From: Acinetobacter sp. UBA3106
GTDB taxonomy: Bacteria > Pseudomonadota > Gammaproteobacteria > Pseudomonadales > Moraxellaceae
Length of the DNA stretch: 55,524 nt
Direction: 5' to 3'
NCBI GenBank assembly: GCA_002365595.1
Contig: DFAM01000023.1
Coordinates: 1-55,524, forward strand
Part shown: positions 8,066-16,448 of the stretch, one piece after another
Layout: every line of letters begins with the position of its first letter
Position numbering within the stretch: position 1 is the first letter of the stretch
Translations under genes and position numbers: made by a program
The notes under the pieces: model-generated
Seen by the model: only the letters and a program-made list of their open reading frames with translations
Databases searched by the model: none
Told to the model about the DNA's origin: nothing

Positions 8066-8223
8066 CCTCTCCTTTTAGGAGAGGGGGCAGGGAGAGGTAA
8101 AATATTTTCACAATAAAATAAAACCCTCACCCTAGTCCTCACTTGCGCTGCGTTTTAAAGCAGTGCTTTAAAATTTGCTCAGGAGAAAGAAACGCCTCCC
8201 TTTTTCAAAGGGAGGTCGGGAGG
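8066..8223. repeat. Palindromic intergenic element (REP/MITE-like)
   Basis: Three inverted repeats are packed in about 160 bases. The first is CCTCTCC (8066-8072) with GGAGAGG at 8078-8084 and a second GGAGAGG at 8091-8097. The middle is a perfect 9-bp hairpin, TTTTAAAGC/GCTTTAAAA (8153-8161 with 8165-8173). The third is CCTCCC (8195-8200) with GGGAGG at 8210-8215 and again at 8218-8223. It contains no gene. Sequence style and arm pattern resemble elements at 12563-12668 and 36525-36554. Confidence 0.6.
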
Positions 8224-8225
8224 GA

Positions 8226-10127
8226 TTAAATTTGAGGCTTAAAATAAGGTTTCTTTGCTTTCACTTTCTTTTCGAAACGTCTAGCACTGAGTTTTTTCAG
8301 TAAATTCGATGAAACAGGACAGGCTTCACCCAACACCTGAGCAGCCAAAACTTCACTGCACAGCGGTGCAAATAAAAATCCTTTCGAACCCAATCCCGTC
8401 AGTGTGTAAATCTGCTGATCTTCTTGTAGCCACCCCACGACAGGAAAATAATCCTGAGTTTGTGCACGTACTGAAGCACGGCCTTGGCAAGTTTCAAGCG
8501 GTGGCAAAGTTTTGGCATATTCAGGAAAAACGCTGTGAATTAGTTCATAGTTATGCACATGATCTTCCGCCAGGACTTCATCATCAGCCCGGTTTGGATA
8601 AAAAGATGCGCCTAAAATAAGGTGATCGGCATCGAGCTGCATGCAATAGCCGCCATAACTATAGGCTTGGTTGGCATCTAAAGGCAGTGCAGAGTTGTTT
8701 AACCAGCTGACTTGACCGCGAATTGGTTTTAAAACAGGAAAATGCTCAAAGAAATTTTGGCTATTGCGCGCAGCACAGACTATGACGTGATCAAACTCAC
8801 CCAATAATTGCTGTGAACTGGAAAACACATTTACTAAAGCCGCTGGTTTGATTTCGGAAACTTCCGCCTGCTTATATTGAATCAGAGGATGTTCTAAAAT
8901 TTGATCACGTAATTGATGCGGTAAAACTGCACCAGCCTGCAATAAATTCAGGTTTGGATAGGAAGTGGTGAGGGAACTATCCATTGCCTGTTCGGCTTGA
9001 AGAATGTTTTCCGGATATTGCTCTGCCAGCTTGAGTAATTCATCAGCATTTTTCAGGGCTAGCTGGCTGACCTGAATCGGGCGAAATGCTTTAAATTTTG
9101 CATAATGATTTATGGCATGCTGCCAGGCCAGAGTCATTAAATGATCTGCACTTTGTTCAATCGGACACAGCTTGGGATTCAGCAAAGCTAAAGGATTGCC
9201 GGAACCTCCAGAAAGAGGAGCTGACTGGTCATAGATCATCACTTGATGGCCACGCTGAGCAAATGCCCAGGCACAGCTTAAACCTGCGATTCCTGCGCCA
9301 ATAATCGCTATCTGGCGCTGTTTAAAAATCGCGGCGCGTAGCTCAGTTTTTTTTTCAGTGGCATCTAAATCATTAGACGATTCAGACTGTTTTTCAGGTG
9401 CATTCCAGATGGCTTTGAGCATTTCCCGTTTATGTCTAAAACCACGCGGACGTGAAATAGAAATACCGTGATTTTTTAACCCACGTTTCAGTACACCAGC
9501 CACACTGAACGAAGCAAAAGTGCTGCCGAAATCGGATAAACGCACAATGTTGTTTAAAACATTTTCTTCCCACATATCCGGATTACAGGATGGGGCAAAG
9601 CCATCTAGAAACCATGCGTTGACTGTTACTGTTTTTTCCATAACAGGAAAGACATCATGGGCATCACCTAGCCATAAATCCAGGCTAAAACGCTCATCAG
9701 GGAAAGATAAACGGTGACAGCCGGCAATCGGCATTGGGTACTGTGCAATCAGTTGATCAGCTAAAGGCTTGAGTTCCGGCCAGGCATTTAAAGCGCGAAT
9801 CAGGTCAGTTTTGCTGAGTGGAAATTTCTCGACTGAAATGGCATGCAGATGGCTATGATTATCTGGACGGACTTGCTGCCAAAGCTGCCATAAGGCTAGA
9901 ATATTTAACCCGGTACCAAAACCGGTCTCACCAACACAAAAATATTCAAAGTCATTCAGGTTTGCCAAGCGGGTCGATAAATCATTGCCATTTAAAAACA
10001 CATGTCGTGTTTCAAGCAGGCCATTATCTTTAGAGAAGTAGACATCGCCAAACTGTTTGGAAACGGGAACATCAATGCCATCGACGTGTTGCCAATCCAG
10101 ATCGGCAGTTTGGATAGGATGAGACAA
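8226..10127 (-). CDS. mnmC: Bifunctional tRNA mnm5s2U biosynthesis protein MnmC
   Basis: A 633-residue fusion catalysing the last two steps of mnm5s2U formation at the tRNA wobble position. The N-terminal MnmC2/MnmD methyltransferase half (about 1-250) carries the SAM motif VGETGFGTGLNILALW, and DGFAPSCNPDMWE contains the catalytic Asp. The C-terminal FAD-dependent half (about 270-620) starts with IAIIGAGIAGLSCAWAF and ends with YTLTGLGSKGFLFAPLCSE-type motifs; it removes the carboxymethyl group from cmnm5s2U. The length is normal for the fused enzyme. It lies 58 bases downstream of the membrane-protein gene in the same direction and could be the last gene of that operon. Confidence 0.95.
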   Translation of the reverse strand: MSHPIQTADLDWQHVDGIDVPVSKQFGDVYFSKDNGLLETRHVFLNGNDLSTRLANLNDFEYFCVGETGFGTGLNILALWQLWQQVRPDNHSHLHAISVEKFPLSKTDLIRALNAWPELKPLADQLIAQYPMPIAGCHRLSFPDERFSLDLWLGDAHDVFPVMEKTVTVNAWFLDGFAPSCNPDMWEENVLNNIVRLSDFGSTFASFSVAGVLKRGLKNHGISISRPRGFRHKREMLKAIWNAPEKQSESSNDLDATEKKTELRAAIFKQRQIAIIGAGIAGLSCAWAFAQRGHQVMIYDQSAPLSGGSGNPLALLNPKLCPIEQSADHLMTLAWQHAINHYAKFKAFRPIQVSQLALKNADELLKLAEQYPENILQAEQAMDSSLTTSYPNLNLLQAGAVLPHQLRDQILEHPLIQYKQAEVSEIKPAALVNVFSSSQQLLGEFDHVIVCAARNSQNFFEHFPVLKPIRGQVSWLNNSALPLDANQAYSYGGYCMQLDADHLILGASFYPNRADDEVLAEDHVHNYELIHSVFPEYAKTLPPLETCQGRASVRAQTQDYFPVVGWLQEDQQIYTLTGLGSKGFLFAPLCSEVLAAQVLGEACPVSSNLLKKLSARRFEKKVKAKKPYFKPQI

Positions 10128-10185
10128 AACCTAAGTAACCTTTAAATTCATCGGTAAAAACGAAATGAAGCCGTAAATGTAGCCA

Positions 10186-10704
10186 TTACCACTGACGACG
10201 ACGTTTGGTATAGACATAACTTGCAATTAGAAATCCGAGCAGGACACCAACGGCAATCGTTGCTGCACCGTATAAAAACATCTGTGCACTACGTTCACTT
10301 TGCAATACTTGCACCTGAACGCCCAAACTGTCATTTTTTAATTGCAGTTCCTGGTTCTGTGACAAGGCATCTAAATTGGCTTTTTCCAATTGCTGTAAAC
10401 GCGTAGCCTGATCTTTGACCAGAGCCTTCACTTTGGCATCTTGCACTGCTTTATTCTTGGCAATTTGTTCTGCGGTTAGGGGCTTGGCTTCTTGCGGTAA
10501 ACCGTTGGCATCCAGACTAGCAGCAGGAACAGTACCAGGTTTATTTGCAGCTAAAGTTTGAAGTCTAGTCTGTGGTGGAGGTGTTGCAATCGTTGCTTGA
10601 GCAGCAGGCGCTACAGCGGGTGTTGGAGCAGGGGTAGGTTCCACTGCCCAAGCTGTTGAACAGATGAAAGCGAAACCCAATAAGCTTGAAACTACAACAC
10701 GCAT
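10186..10704 (-). CDS. Exported Pro-rich coiled-coil membrane protein, function unknown
   Basis: 172 residues. There is a signal peptide (MRVVVSSLLGFAFICSTAWA, cleavage near residue 20), then an Ala/Pro/Thr-rich stretch (about 22-48), a charged helical region with coiled-coil character (about 75-135), a single C-terminal membrane helix (about 142-165) and a short positive tail YTKRRRQW. This tail arrangement resembles the C-terminal half of the SH3-domain protein YgiM/TIGR04211, but no SH3 domain is present. Most of the protein would be periplasmic and anchored by the last helix. It lies four bases after the YciI-like gene, so they are co-transcribed. The function is not known. Confidence 0.7.
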   Translation of the reverse strand: MRVVVSSLLGFAFICSTAWAVEPTPAPTPAVAPAAQATIATPPPQTRLQTLAANKPGTVPAASLDANGLPQEAKPLTAEQIAKNKAVQDAKVKALVKDQATRLQQLEKANLDALSQNQELQLKNDSLGVQVQVLQSERSAQMFLYGAATIAVGVLLGFLIASYVYTKRRRQW

Positions 10705-10708
10705 GATT

Positions 10709-11011
10709 TTATCCTTGAGGGAAAGCTTTATTAAAAGGTTTCACATCAATATGACCATAGATGCCTTCTTTTAGGAAAGGTTCATCTTGCAGCCATGCAT
10801 CTAACGACTCGCGGTTTTCAAAGTCAACAATAATCGTGCTGCCATAAAAACCTGCTTGTGGATTACCAGGATCTTTAGGCATTGCACCTGCCACAATCAA
10901 ACGACCCTCATCATTTAATTTTTGCAGGCGTTCCAGATGTTTTGGACGTGTAGCTAGGCGTTTTTCGACTGTACCTTCGTTATCGGTACAGGTTACAACG
11001 AATAAAGGCAT
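10709..11011 (-). CDS. YciI-family protein
   Basis: A 100-residue YciI-like protein (dimeric alpha-beta plait, ferredoxin-like). The N-terminal MPLFVVTCTDNEG, the RLATRPKHLERLQ segment with the conserved His, and DPFxxxGxY-type residues (QDEPFLKEGIYGHIDVKPF, about 75-93) match the family. The exact biochemical role of YciI proteins is unclear. It sits between ispZ and the coiled-coil membrane protein in a three-gene minus-strand unit. E. coli also keeps yciI near yciB and yciA. Confidence 0.9.
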   Translation of the reverse strand: MPLFVVTCTDNEGTVEKRLATRPKHLERLQKLNDEGRLIVAGAMPKDPGNPQAGFYGSTIIVDFENRESLDAWLQDEPFLKEGIYGHIDVKPFNKAFPQG

Positions 11012-11037
11012 ATTTTTTCTCGATCAGTTGACCTGAA

Positions 11038-11652
11038 TTAGGCTTCAGGCGACTTAAAATATTTGCGCAAGACAATAAACTGAATAATGATAAAGGAAAA
11101 CATCACAATCATGTCACCAAATGCAGTAAATTCGCCCCAATATTTTCCGCCAGCAAATAAAAATGCGAAGAAAACATGCAAGAACGACATGAAGACAAAC
11201 ATTCCCGCCCAGGCGAAATTCAAATTTTTCCAGCCTTTTGCGGTTAAATTGAAAATAGGGCCAAATAAACGCTGAATCAGTGGATTTTTGTCTTTGGTAA
11301 AATAAGGCGAAAGCAGGAAAGCACCTGCAAAAACAATATTTAAAAGAGCTGCTTTTAGCCGGATATAAAAATCATCGCTCAGCATCAAGGTGATACCACC
11401 AAAAATGACGGTCATAAACAGCACAATCCATTGTTGTTTATCCAGGCGGAATTTTTGGGTGACAAATAACACACCATAAACCACCAGCATTGAGATGATC
11501 AGACCTGCGGTAGCCACCAAAATGTTATTATTATCTACACCCCCTGCCGAACCGATCAAATGTAATAGCGGATGATCGGTATCTTTTGGATCAACAGTTT
11601 TATATAAATAAAAGAAAATAATGAGGGGCACAAAGTCTAAAAGTGCTTTCAT
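11038..11652 (-). CDS. ispZ: Inner membrane septation protein A (YciB/IspZ)
   Basis: A polytopic inner-membrane protein of about 204 residues with five to six hydrophobic helices. It begins MKALLDFVPLIIFF, the hallmark start of IspZ/YciB, and contains NLTAKGWKNLNFAWAGMF (about 138-155), a conserved family block. It has been associated with septation and with envelope-protein interactions. The reading frame continues upstream to 11703, but that would overlap the divergent PHP gene and lacks the family start, so 11652 was chosen. It is first in the ispZ-yciI-membrane protein unit. Confidence 0.9.
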   Translation of the reverse strand: MKALLDFVPLIIFFYLYKTVDPKDTDHPLLHLIGSAGGVDNNNILVATAGLIISMLVVYGVLFVTQKFRLDKQQWIVLFMTVIFGGITLMLSDDFYIRLKAALLNIVFAGAFLLSPYFTKDKNPLIQRLFGPIFNLTAKGWKNLNFAWAGMFVFMSFLHVFFAFLFAGGKYWGEFTAFGDMIVMFSFIIIQFIVLRKYFKSPEA

Positions 11653-11697
11653 GTTAGAGTATCTAAATCTGATCAAATAAATGACATAGTATAAGTT

Positions 11698-12549
11698 ATG
11701 CAAGGCGTAGATTTACATACACATAGTAATATTTCTGATGGAACTTTGTCTCCAGAACAACTTGTGCATGCGGCCGTAGAAAAAGGTATTCATACCCTTG
11801 CGCTGACGGACCACGATAGCATGGATGGCTTAAAATTAGCTGAAAAGATTGCACAGGATTTGCCGCTGCATATTATTTCCGGAGTGGAAATTTCCAGCCA
11901 ATGGTCACGTCCGGCAACGAAAAAAAACTATGCTGTACATGTGGTTGCATTGAATATGCAAAATCCGCAACCTTTACTTGTCTTGCTGGAACAGCAAAAA
12001 CAGATTCGGGCGATTCGTGCCAAACAGATCTGCGATTTACTCGTTCCTCTAATTGGTGAAGATATTTATGCCGATGTGATTGCCAAAGTGGATAACATTC
12101 CTGACCGAGTGACACGCACCCATATTGCTAAAACCCTAGTCGAAAAAGCTTATGTGAGTCGTCCACAACAGGCCTTTGATAAATATATTAAAGAAGGCAA
12201 AAAAGCCTATGTGAAATTTGATGGCTTGGGTTTGCAAGAAACCATTCAGGTCATTCATGAGAGCCAAGGTTTCGCCGTACTTGCGCATCCGACTAAATAT
12301 GATTTATCAGCAACTAATATTCGTTATCTGATTGAAATATTTGCCCAGTTTGGTGGAGATGCAGTAGAGCTTCCTCCTGCCATTGAACCAGCTTCAACCC
12401 GGCAGATGGTCGATCGGATGATTGAGCAGTTTGGACTTAAAGTGTCGGTAGGCAGTGACTTCCATGGTGACAATATGCCGTGGATTAAACTGGGCAATAT
12501 CCCGCGTGTTAAAGAAGGGCAAGTGGGCGTTTGGGAGAGTTTTCGTTGA
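11698..12549 (+). CDS. rnm: PHP-domain phosphoesterase (RNase AM / TrpH family)
   Basis: A 283-residue PHP protein. Metal-binding residues visible at the N-terminus are VDLHTHSNISDGT (His7, His9, Asp14) and LALTDHDSMDG. Later ones are GVEIS, FAVLAHPTKYDL and, near the C-terminus, VGSDFHGDNMPW. The E. coli homologue (YciV, Rnm/TrpH) is a 5'-3' exoribonuclease that matures 5' ends of rRNA and also cleaves 3',5'-nucleoside bisphosphates. The length and motif order match. It diverges from ispZ, as yciV lies near yciB in other gammaproteobacteria. The gene symbol is inferred by family and context. Confidence 0.88.
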   Translation: MQGVDLHTHSNISDGTLSPEQLVHAAVEKGIHTLALTDHDSMDGLKLAEKIAQDLPLHIISGVEISSQWSRPATKKNYAVHVVALNMQNPQPLLVLLEQQKQIRAIRAKQICDLLVPLIGEDIYADVIAKVDNIPDRVTRTHIAKTLVEKAYVSRPQQAFDKYIKEGKKAYVKFDGLGLQETIQVIHESQGFAVLAHPTKYDLSATNIRYLIEIFAQFGGDAVELPPAIEPASTRQMVDRMIEQFGLKVSVGSDFHGDNMPWIKLGNIPRVKEGQVGVWESFR

Positions 12550-12562
12550 TTAATATTTTTAA

Positions 12563-12668
12563 CCTCTCCCTTGCGAATTCAGAATATATTCTGAGAATTT
12601 TCATCTCCTAAAAGGAGAGGAGACTCCTTCCTTTTAAAAGGGTGGGCAGCACTACTGCGCAAGGAGAG
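12563..12668. repeat. Palindromic intergenic element (MITE-like)
   Basis: An element of about 105 bases lies between convergent genes. Its ends are inverted: CTCTCCCTTGCG near the left and CGCAAGGAGAG at the right. Inside are short palindromes (AGAATATATTCT, CTCCTAAAAGGAG, CCTTTTAAAAGGG). It could also act as a bidirectional transcription end. It contains no gene. Confidence 0.6.
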
Positions 12669-12672
12669 ATTT

Positions 12673-13584
12673 TTATAAAAGATTATGATCTTGTGCCTGA
12701 ATCGGTGGCGGAGTCGGTTTACCTAAAGTTCCTAGCAGTTCAATCTCGATAGTCCGTACCATTGAATCTAAAGGTAAGTCATTACTTTGTGTACCAAACG
12801 GCTCTTCAATTTCTGAACTTAAGGCATCTAAGCCTAAAAAAGTATAAGCCAAAATACCGACCATTAAAGGCGTCGCCAGACCTAAGGTTGCGCCTAGACT
12901 AAAAGGCAACATAAAACAGAAAAAATACACGGTACGGTTCAGCAAAACCGAATAAGCAAAGGGTAAAGGTGTGGTGGCAATACGGTCACAACCGGTTTGC
13001 ACCAGGCTCAATTCGGTCACATGCTGATTCATCTGGGTATAAATAATATCGGAAATTTCACCCTCTTTAAGTGCCTGCATTAGCTCCCATTGAATCAGGC
13101 TTAAAGTATATTGCGGTGCATTGGCTTGCTGATACAGCTGGGTTATGGCCTGTTGGCTCATGCCGCTGGTTTCCACCAGAGCCAGGGGATTGGCTGTTTG
13201 ATGACGTAAACGATCACGCAAGACATTGGCAAACACAATTACGTGCTGGATGATGCGTTCACGGCGACCTTGGCTGAACATACGACAGTCACGGTCAAAA
13301 TGTCGCGCATTGGCTATCAGCATGCCCCAGAGTTTACGGGCTTCCCACCAGCGGTCATAACAGGCGGTGTTTTTAAAGCCCAGAAAAATCGACAGGACGA
13401 CCCCAATTAAAGTAAAACCCACCAGTGGAAGTTCTGGAAAATGAAAGTAACCAATATAAGACAGCCCGCCAATCACTGAGGAGATCAGCATGACCACACC
13501 TAAAGGCGGCAAAACCTTGGGCAGAATGGTCCCGCGCCAGGAAAAGAGCAGCTTGAATACACTAGGTTGATCACGAACAATCAT
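12673..13584 (-). CDS. Bestrophin-family ion channel
   Basis: A bestrophin/UPF0187 membrane protein of about 303 residues. The typical opening is MIVRDQPSVFKLLFSWRGTILPKVLPP. The conserved segment FLGFKNTACYDRWWEARKLWG (about 85-105) follows, and the C-terminal DALSSEIEEPFGTQSNDLPLD is the acidic family signature (calcium clasp in animal homologues). Bacterial bestrophins form pentameric channels, the Klebsiella one conducting cations. The frame runs up to a TTG at 13641, but the 19 extra residues are not family-like and lack a ribosome site, so ATG 13584 was chosen. It lies about 70 bases downstream of radC on the same strand. Confidence 0.9.
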   Translation of the reverse strand: MIVRDQPSVFKLLFSWRGTILPKVLPPLGVVMLISSVIGGLSYIGYFHFPELPLVGFTLIGVVLSIFLGFKNTACYDRWWEARKLWGMLIANARHFDRDCRMFSQGRRERIIQHVIVFANVLRDRLRHQTANPLALVETSGMSQQAITQLYQQANAPQYTLSLIQWELMQALKEGEISDIIYTQMNQHVTELSLVQTGCDRIATTPLPFAYSVLLNRTVYFFCFMLPFSLGATLGLATPLMVGILAYTFLGLDALSSEIEEPFGTQSNDLPLDSMVRTIEIELLGTLGKPTPPPIQAQDHNLL

Positions 13585-13655
13585 GTTATTAGTATCATCA
13601 AAATTTTTGTTGATCTTCAGTGTTGGCACGGCTTTTGTCAATAATTGTTACATTT

Positions 13656-14348
13656 TTATTGAGGCTGAATAAGCCCATGTTCAGCAAAAGAATAACTCCC
13701 TTCCGGGGAAATAATACAATGGTCAATCAGACGGATTTCTAATAAGTCACAGACCGTTGCAATATTCTGGGTTAATTCGATATCGGCTTGCGAAGGAAGG
13801 CCCAGACCAAAGGGATGATTATGTGCAATCACGATGCTACTGGCATGTTGATTGATCGCATAGCGCAGCAACTGATTTGTAGAAATTTCACACGAATTTA
13901 ACGAGCCATAGAACATTTTTTTAAAGCTTATTTTTCTTAAATGGGCATCGAGGCAAAGCACGGCAAAAACTTCCTGCGTTTCACCCAGTAATTCGAATTT
14001 TAAAAAATCCAGTAATATTTTTGAATTGCTTAATTCAATTTTTTCCTGCTTTAAATGGGCGGAAATATAACGTCGTCCCAGCTCCCTTACCGCAATCAGT
14101 TGGGCATATTTACTTGCCCCAATACCATGAAACTGGCTTAAATCCTGAAGCTCGGCATCAAAAATAGGGTTGAGCCCACCAAAATGCTGCAATAGCATTC
14201 GGGACAGTTCCACCGCAGAATGTTGCTTAGAGCCTGAGCGTAAAAAGATGGCCAGCAGTTCCGCATCCGACAGGCTAGCGGCCCCTTGTAAAATCAGCCT
14301 TTCGCGTGGACGTTCCTGTTCAGGCCAGTGTTTAATCGATAAATTCAT
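13656..14348 (-). CDS. radC: RadC-family JAB-domain protein
   Basis: 230 residues with the standard RadC layout. The N-terminal helix-hairpin-helix-like region (about 1-95, with GAASLSDAELLAIFLRSG) precedes a C-terminal JAB/MPN metalloprotease-like domain. Its metal-binding signature HNHPFGLGLPSQAD (His176, His178, Ser186, Asp189) is intact. Despite the historical name, its role in DNA repair is not established. It diverges from coaBC across 113 bases. Confidence 0.93.
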   Translation of the reverse strand: MNLSIKHWPEQERPRERLILQGAASLSDAELLAIFLRSGSKQHSAVELSRMLLQHFGGLNPIFDAELQDLSQFHGIGASKYAQLIAVRELGRRYISAHLKQEKIELSNSKILLDFLKFELLGETQEVFAVLCLDAHLRKISFKKMFYGSLNSCEISTNQLLRYAINQHASSIVIAHNHPFGLGLPSQADIELTQNIATVCDLLEIRLIDHCIISPEGSYSFAEHGLIQPQ

Positions 14349-14461
14349 TGTTTTTAGACTTTTTTGTTATTAGTAATGGTCATTACCGCAAGTTGCTGAC
14401 TTGGGTATGACTTTATTTAATGCTATTGTGAGCGCCACTGCAACAGAAAGGTAGCCTGTTC

Positions 14462-15727
14462 GTGAGCTTCGACTTGAGTGTGATTCCAAATAAAAACATT
14501 GTTTTAGCGGTAACTGGTGGTATTGCGGCATATAAAAGTGCCATTTTGGTCCGTCGTTTAAAAGATGCCGGCTTTAATGTCCGTGTGGTGATGACGCAAG
14601 GTGCGCAAGCATTTATAACGCCGTTGACTTTCCAGGCTTTGTCGGGAAATCCGGTGCATACTGAATTACTCAATCCTGAAGCTGAAGCGGGCATGGGGCA
14701 TATCGAACTGGCACGCTGGGCCGATTTATTGCTGGTTGCGCCTGCAAGTTGCGACACGCTGGCAAAATTTGCTGCGGGTCTGGCCGATGATTTACTTAGT
14801 ACTTTATATCTGGCAACCAAAGCACCGGTTTGGGTAGCCCCAGCCATGAATCAGCAAATGTGGGCAGCCAAAGCCACGCAGCGTAATTTAAATACCCTTG
14901 TGGAAGATGGCGTGCATGTGATTATGCCGGATGCCGGATCACAGGCCTGTGGCGATGTCGGTTTAGGACGTATGCCTGAACCGGAAGATTTAGCCCGTCA
15001 AGTCACCGAATACTTTCATAAAGCACAGCGTGCGATTGCGGAAAAATTTGGCATGCTGGCTGGTAAGCATGTGGTGATTACTGCGGGTCCAACGCGTGAA
15101 GCGATTGATCCTGTGCGTTATATTTCTAACCATAGTACCGGCAAGATGGGCTTTGCCTTGGCTGCGGCGTGTTATGCAGCTGGTGCGAAGGTCACTTTGA
15201 TTGCAGGTCCGGTGAGTCTGGATACGCCAAATGGGGTACGCCGTATCAATGTGCAATCTGCAATGCAGATGCTGGAACACAGTATGGATCAGCTGGATAA
15301 AGGCTGTGATATCTTTATTGCCACGGCTGCAGTGGCGGATTACCGTGTGGCTGAAGTTGCCGAACATAAAATCAAAAAATCCGGCGATGAGCTAAATGTG
15401 GCTTTAATTAAAAATCCGGATATTGTCGCAACCATTGCCCAACAACAAAAACGTCCATTTATGGTGGGATTTGCTGCCGAAACACGTAATGTTGAAGAAT
15501 ATGCAGCGGGCAAACTGGTGGCGAAAAAACTGGATATGATTGCCTGTAATGATGTTTCACGTCCAGATATTGGTTTTGCCTCGGATGAGAATGCCATGAT
15601 TGTGTTCTTTGCCGAGCAGTATCAGATGCAGCAGCGCGATCTAGAAAAAGCATCGAAACAGGAAATTGCCCAACAGTTGGTGGAAGCGATTCATGATGCT
15701 TTGCATCATGACATGCAACCGGTTTAA
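14462..15727 (+). CDS. coaBC: Bifunctional phosphopantothenoylcysteine decarboxylase/synthetase
   Basis: A 421-residue fusion for coenzyme A synthesis. The N-terminal CoaC flavoprotein domain (about 1-190) has VTGGIAAYK, the active-site HIELARWADLLLVAPASCDT, the PAMNQQMW motif and the catalytic Cys in QACGDVGLGRMPEP. The C-terminal CoaB domain (about 195-421) has ITAGPTREAIDPVRYISNHSTGKMG and the KIKK segment followed by LIKNPDIVA. It converts 4'-phosphopantothenate plus cysteine to 4'-phosphopantetheine. It starts with GTG at 14462. In Acinetobacter-like genomes it lies next to radC, as here. Confidence 0.96.
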   Translation: MSFDLSVIPNKNIVLAVTGGIAAYKSAILVRRLKDAGFNVRVVMTQGAQAFITPLTFQALSGNPVHTELLNPEAEAGMGHIELARWADLLLVAPASCDTLAKFAAGLADDLLSTLYLATKAPVWVAPAMNQQMWAAKATQRNLNTLVEDGVHVIMPDAGSQACGDVGLGRMPEPEDLARQVTEYFHKAQRAIAEKFGMLAGKHVVITAGPTREAIDPVRYISNHSTGKMGFALAAACYAAGAKVTLIAGPVSLDTPNGVRRINVQSAMQMLEHSMDQLDKGCDIFIATAAVADYRVAEVAEHKIKKSGDELNVALIKNPDIVATIAQQQKRPFMVGFAAETRNVEEYAAGKLVAKKLDMIACNDVSRPDIGFASDENAMIVFFAEQYQMQQRDLEKASKQEIAQQLVEAIHDALHHDMQPV

Positions 15728-15747
15728 AACTAACTGACTTGATTGAT

Positions 15748-15777
15748 AAAAAATGCAGCGAATCCGTTGCATTTTTT
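15748..15777 (+). terminator. Rho-independent terminator
   Basis: The stem is AAAAAATGCAGCG with CGTTGCATTTTTT (one G-U pair), ending in a T-run. It follows coaBC. Confidence 0.88.
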
Positions 15778-15881
15778 ATGCAAGGTGCGCTATGTTTAAA
15801 GCTTTAAATTCAAATTTGAAGAATAAGTAAATAATAACAATAGCCCTAATTTTTGAAATAAATCTTTAAAAGGACATCCAC

Positions 15882-16259
15882 ATGATTAAAAAAACCTTAA
15901 TTACAGCGCTGCTTTCAGTTGCTTTGTCGTTCAGTAGCCTGAGTTTTGCCGGTGAGCTTGGGCAGAGTATGAGCACGCTTGCGAAAAACTTTAAAATATT
16001 TAATAAGGCGGAGAATCCGAACGATGCACTGCAAGCACTGGATAATATGAAGGCTGCGGCTTTAGATGCAAAAAAAGTGAAATTAAAAGCTCATGATGAG
16101 AAAGCACCGAGCTCAGATGCTTTATTTGATCAGCTGGTGGCAGACATTGATAAAACCAGAATATTGGTTCAAGCGGGTCAATTAGATCAGGCCAAAGTGG
16201 AAGGTAAAAAAATTGCTCTAGTGAAAGATCAGGGGCATGCAGTTTATAACCATCACTGA
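15882..16259 (+). CDS. Cytochrome b562-family periplasmic protein
   Basis: 125 residues, with a signal peptide cleaved after SLSFA (residue 23). The mature four-helix protein would be 102 residues. The two axial haem ligands of E. coli cytochrome b562 (Met7 and His102) have clear counterparts here: Met7 of the mature chain (GELGQSM) and His96 in GHAVY, which matches the HxxY pattern of the E. coli C-terminus. The segment ALDNMKAAALDAKKVK is the conserved second helix. It would bind haem non-covalently, as there is no CxxCH. The physiological partner is unknown. It is monocistronic, with an AAAGGA ribosome site. Confidence 0.85.
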   Translation: MIKKTLITALLSVALSFSSLSFAGELGQSMSTLAKNFKIFNKAENPNDALQALDNMKAAALDAKKVKLKAHDEKAPSSDALFDQLVADIDKTRILVQAGQLDQAKVEGKKIALVKDQGHAVYNHH

Positions 16260-16388
16260 TTTAATGCACATTTCACCGTTCAGGGTAAAGCGTGGTAAAA
16301 AGCTAAATTAAGCTCATTTCCTACTTTTTAGTCACTATCCTCTGAACTGTGCAAATCATGCTACAGCCAACAGCCTGAAAAATGAAAA

Positions 16389-16432
16389 TAAAAATGCCAG
16401 CCTACTTTTGAATGAGCTGGCATTGTTTTTTT
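16389..16432. terminator. Bidirectional terminator
   Basis: The 9-bp stem AATGCCAGC (16393-16401) / GCTGGCATT (16416-16424) has T-runs on both strands. It serves the converging cytochrome b562 gene and dusA. Confidence 0.85.
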
Positions 16433-16448
16433 ATTAGATTGCTGGCAA

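Noticed and set aside
7864..8142. 92-residue minus-strand frame over the rhodanese end and the palindromic element
   Set aside because: Half of it is antisense to the rhodanese gene and half is repeat sequence; it has no start signal.
14413..14847. 144-residue minus-strand frame opposite coaBC
   Set aside because: It lies entirely opposite the strongly conserved coaBC sequence, has no ribosome site and resembles no family; it is an antisense shadow.
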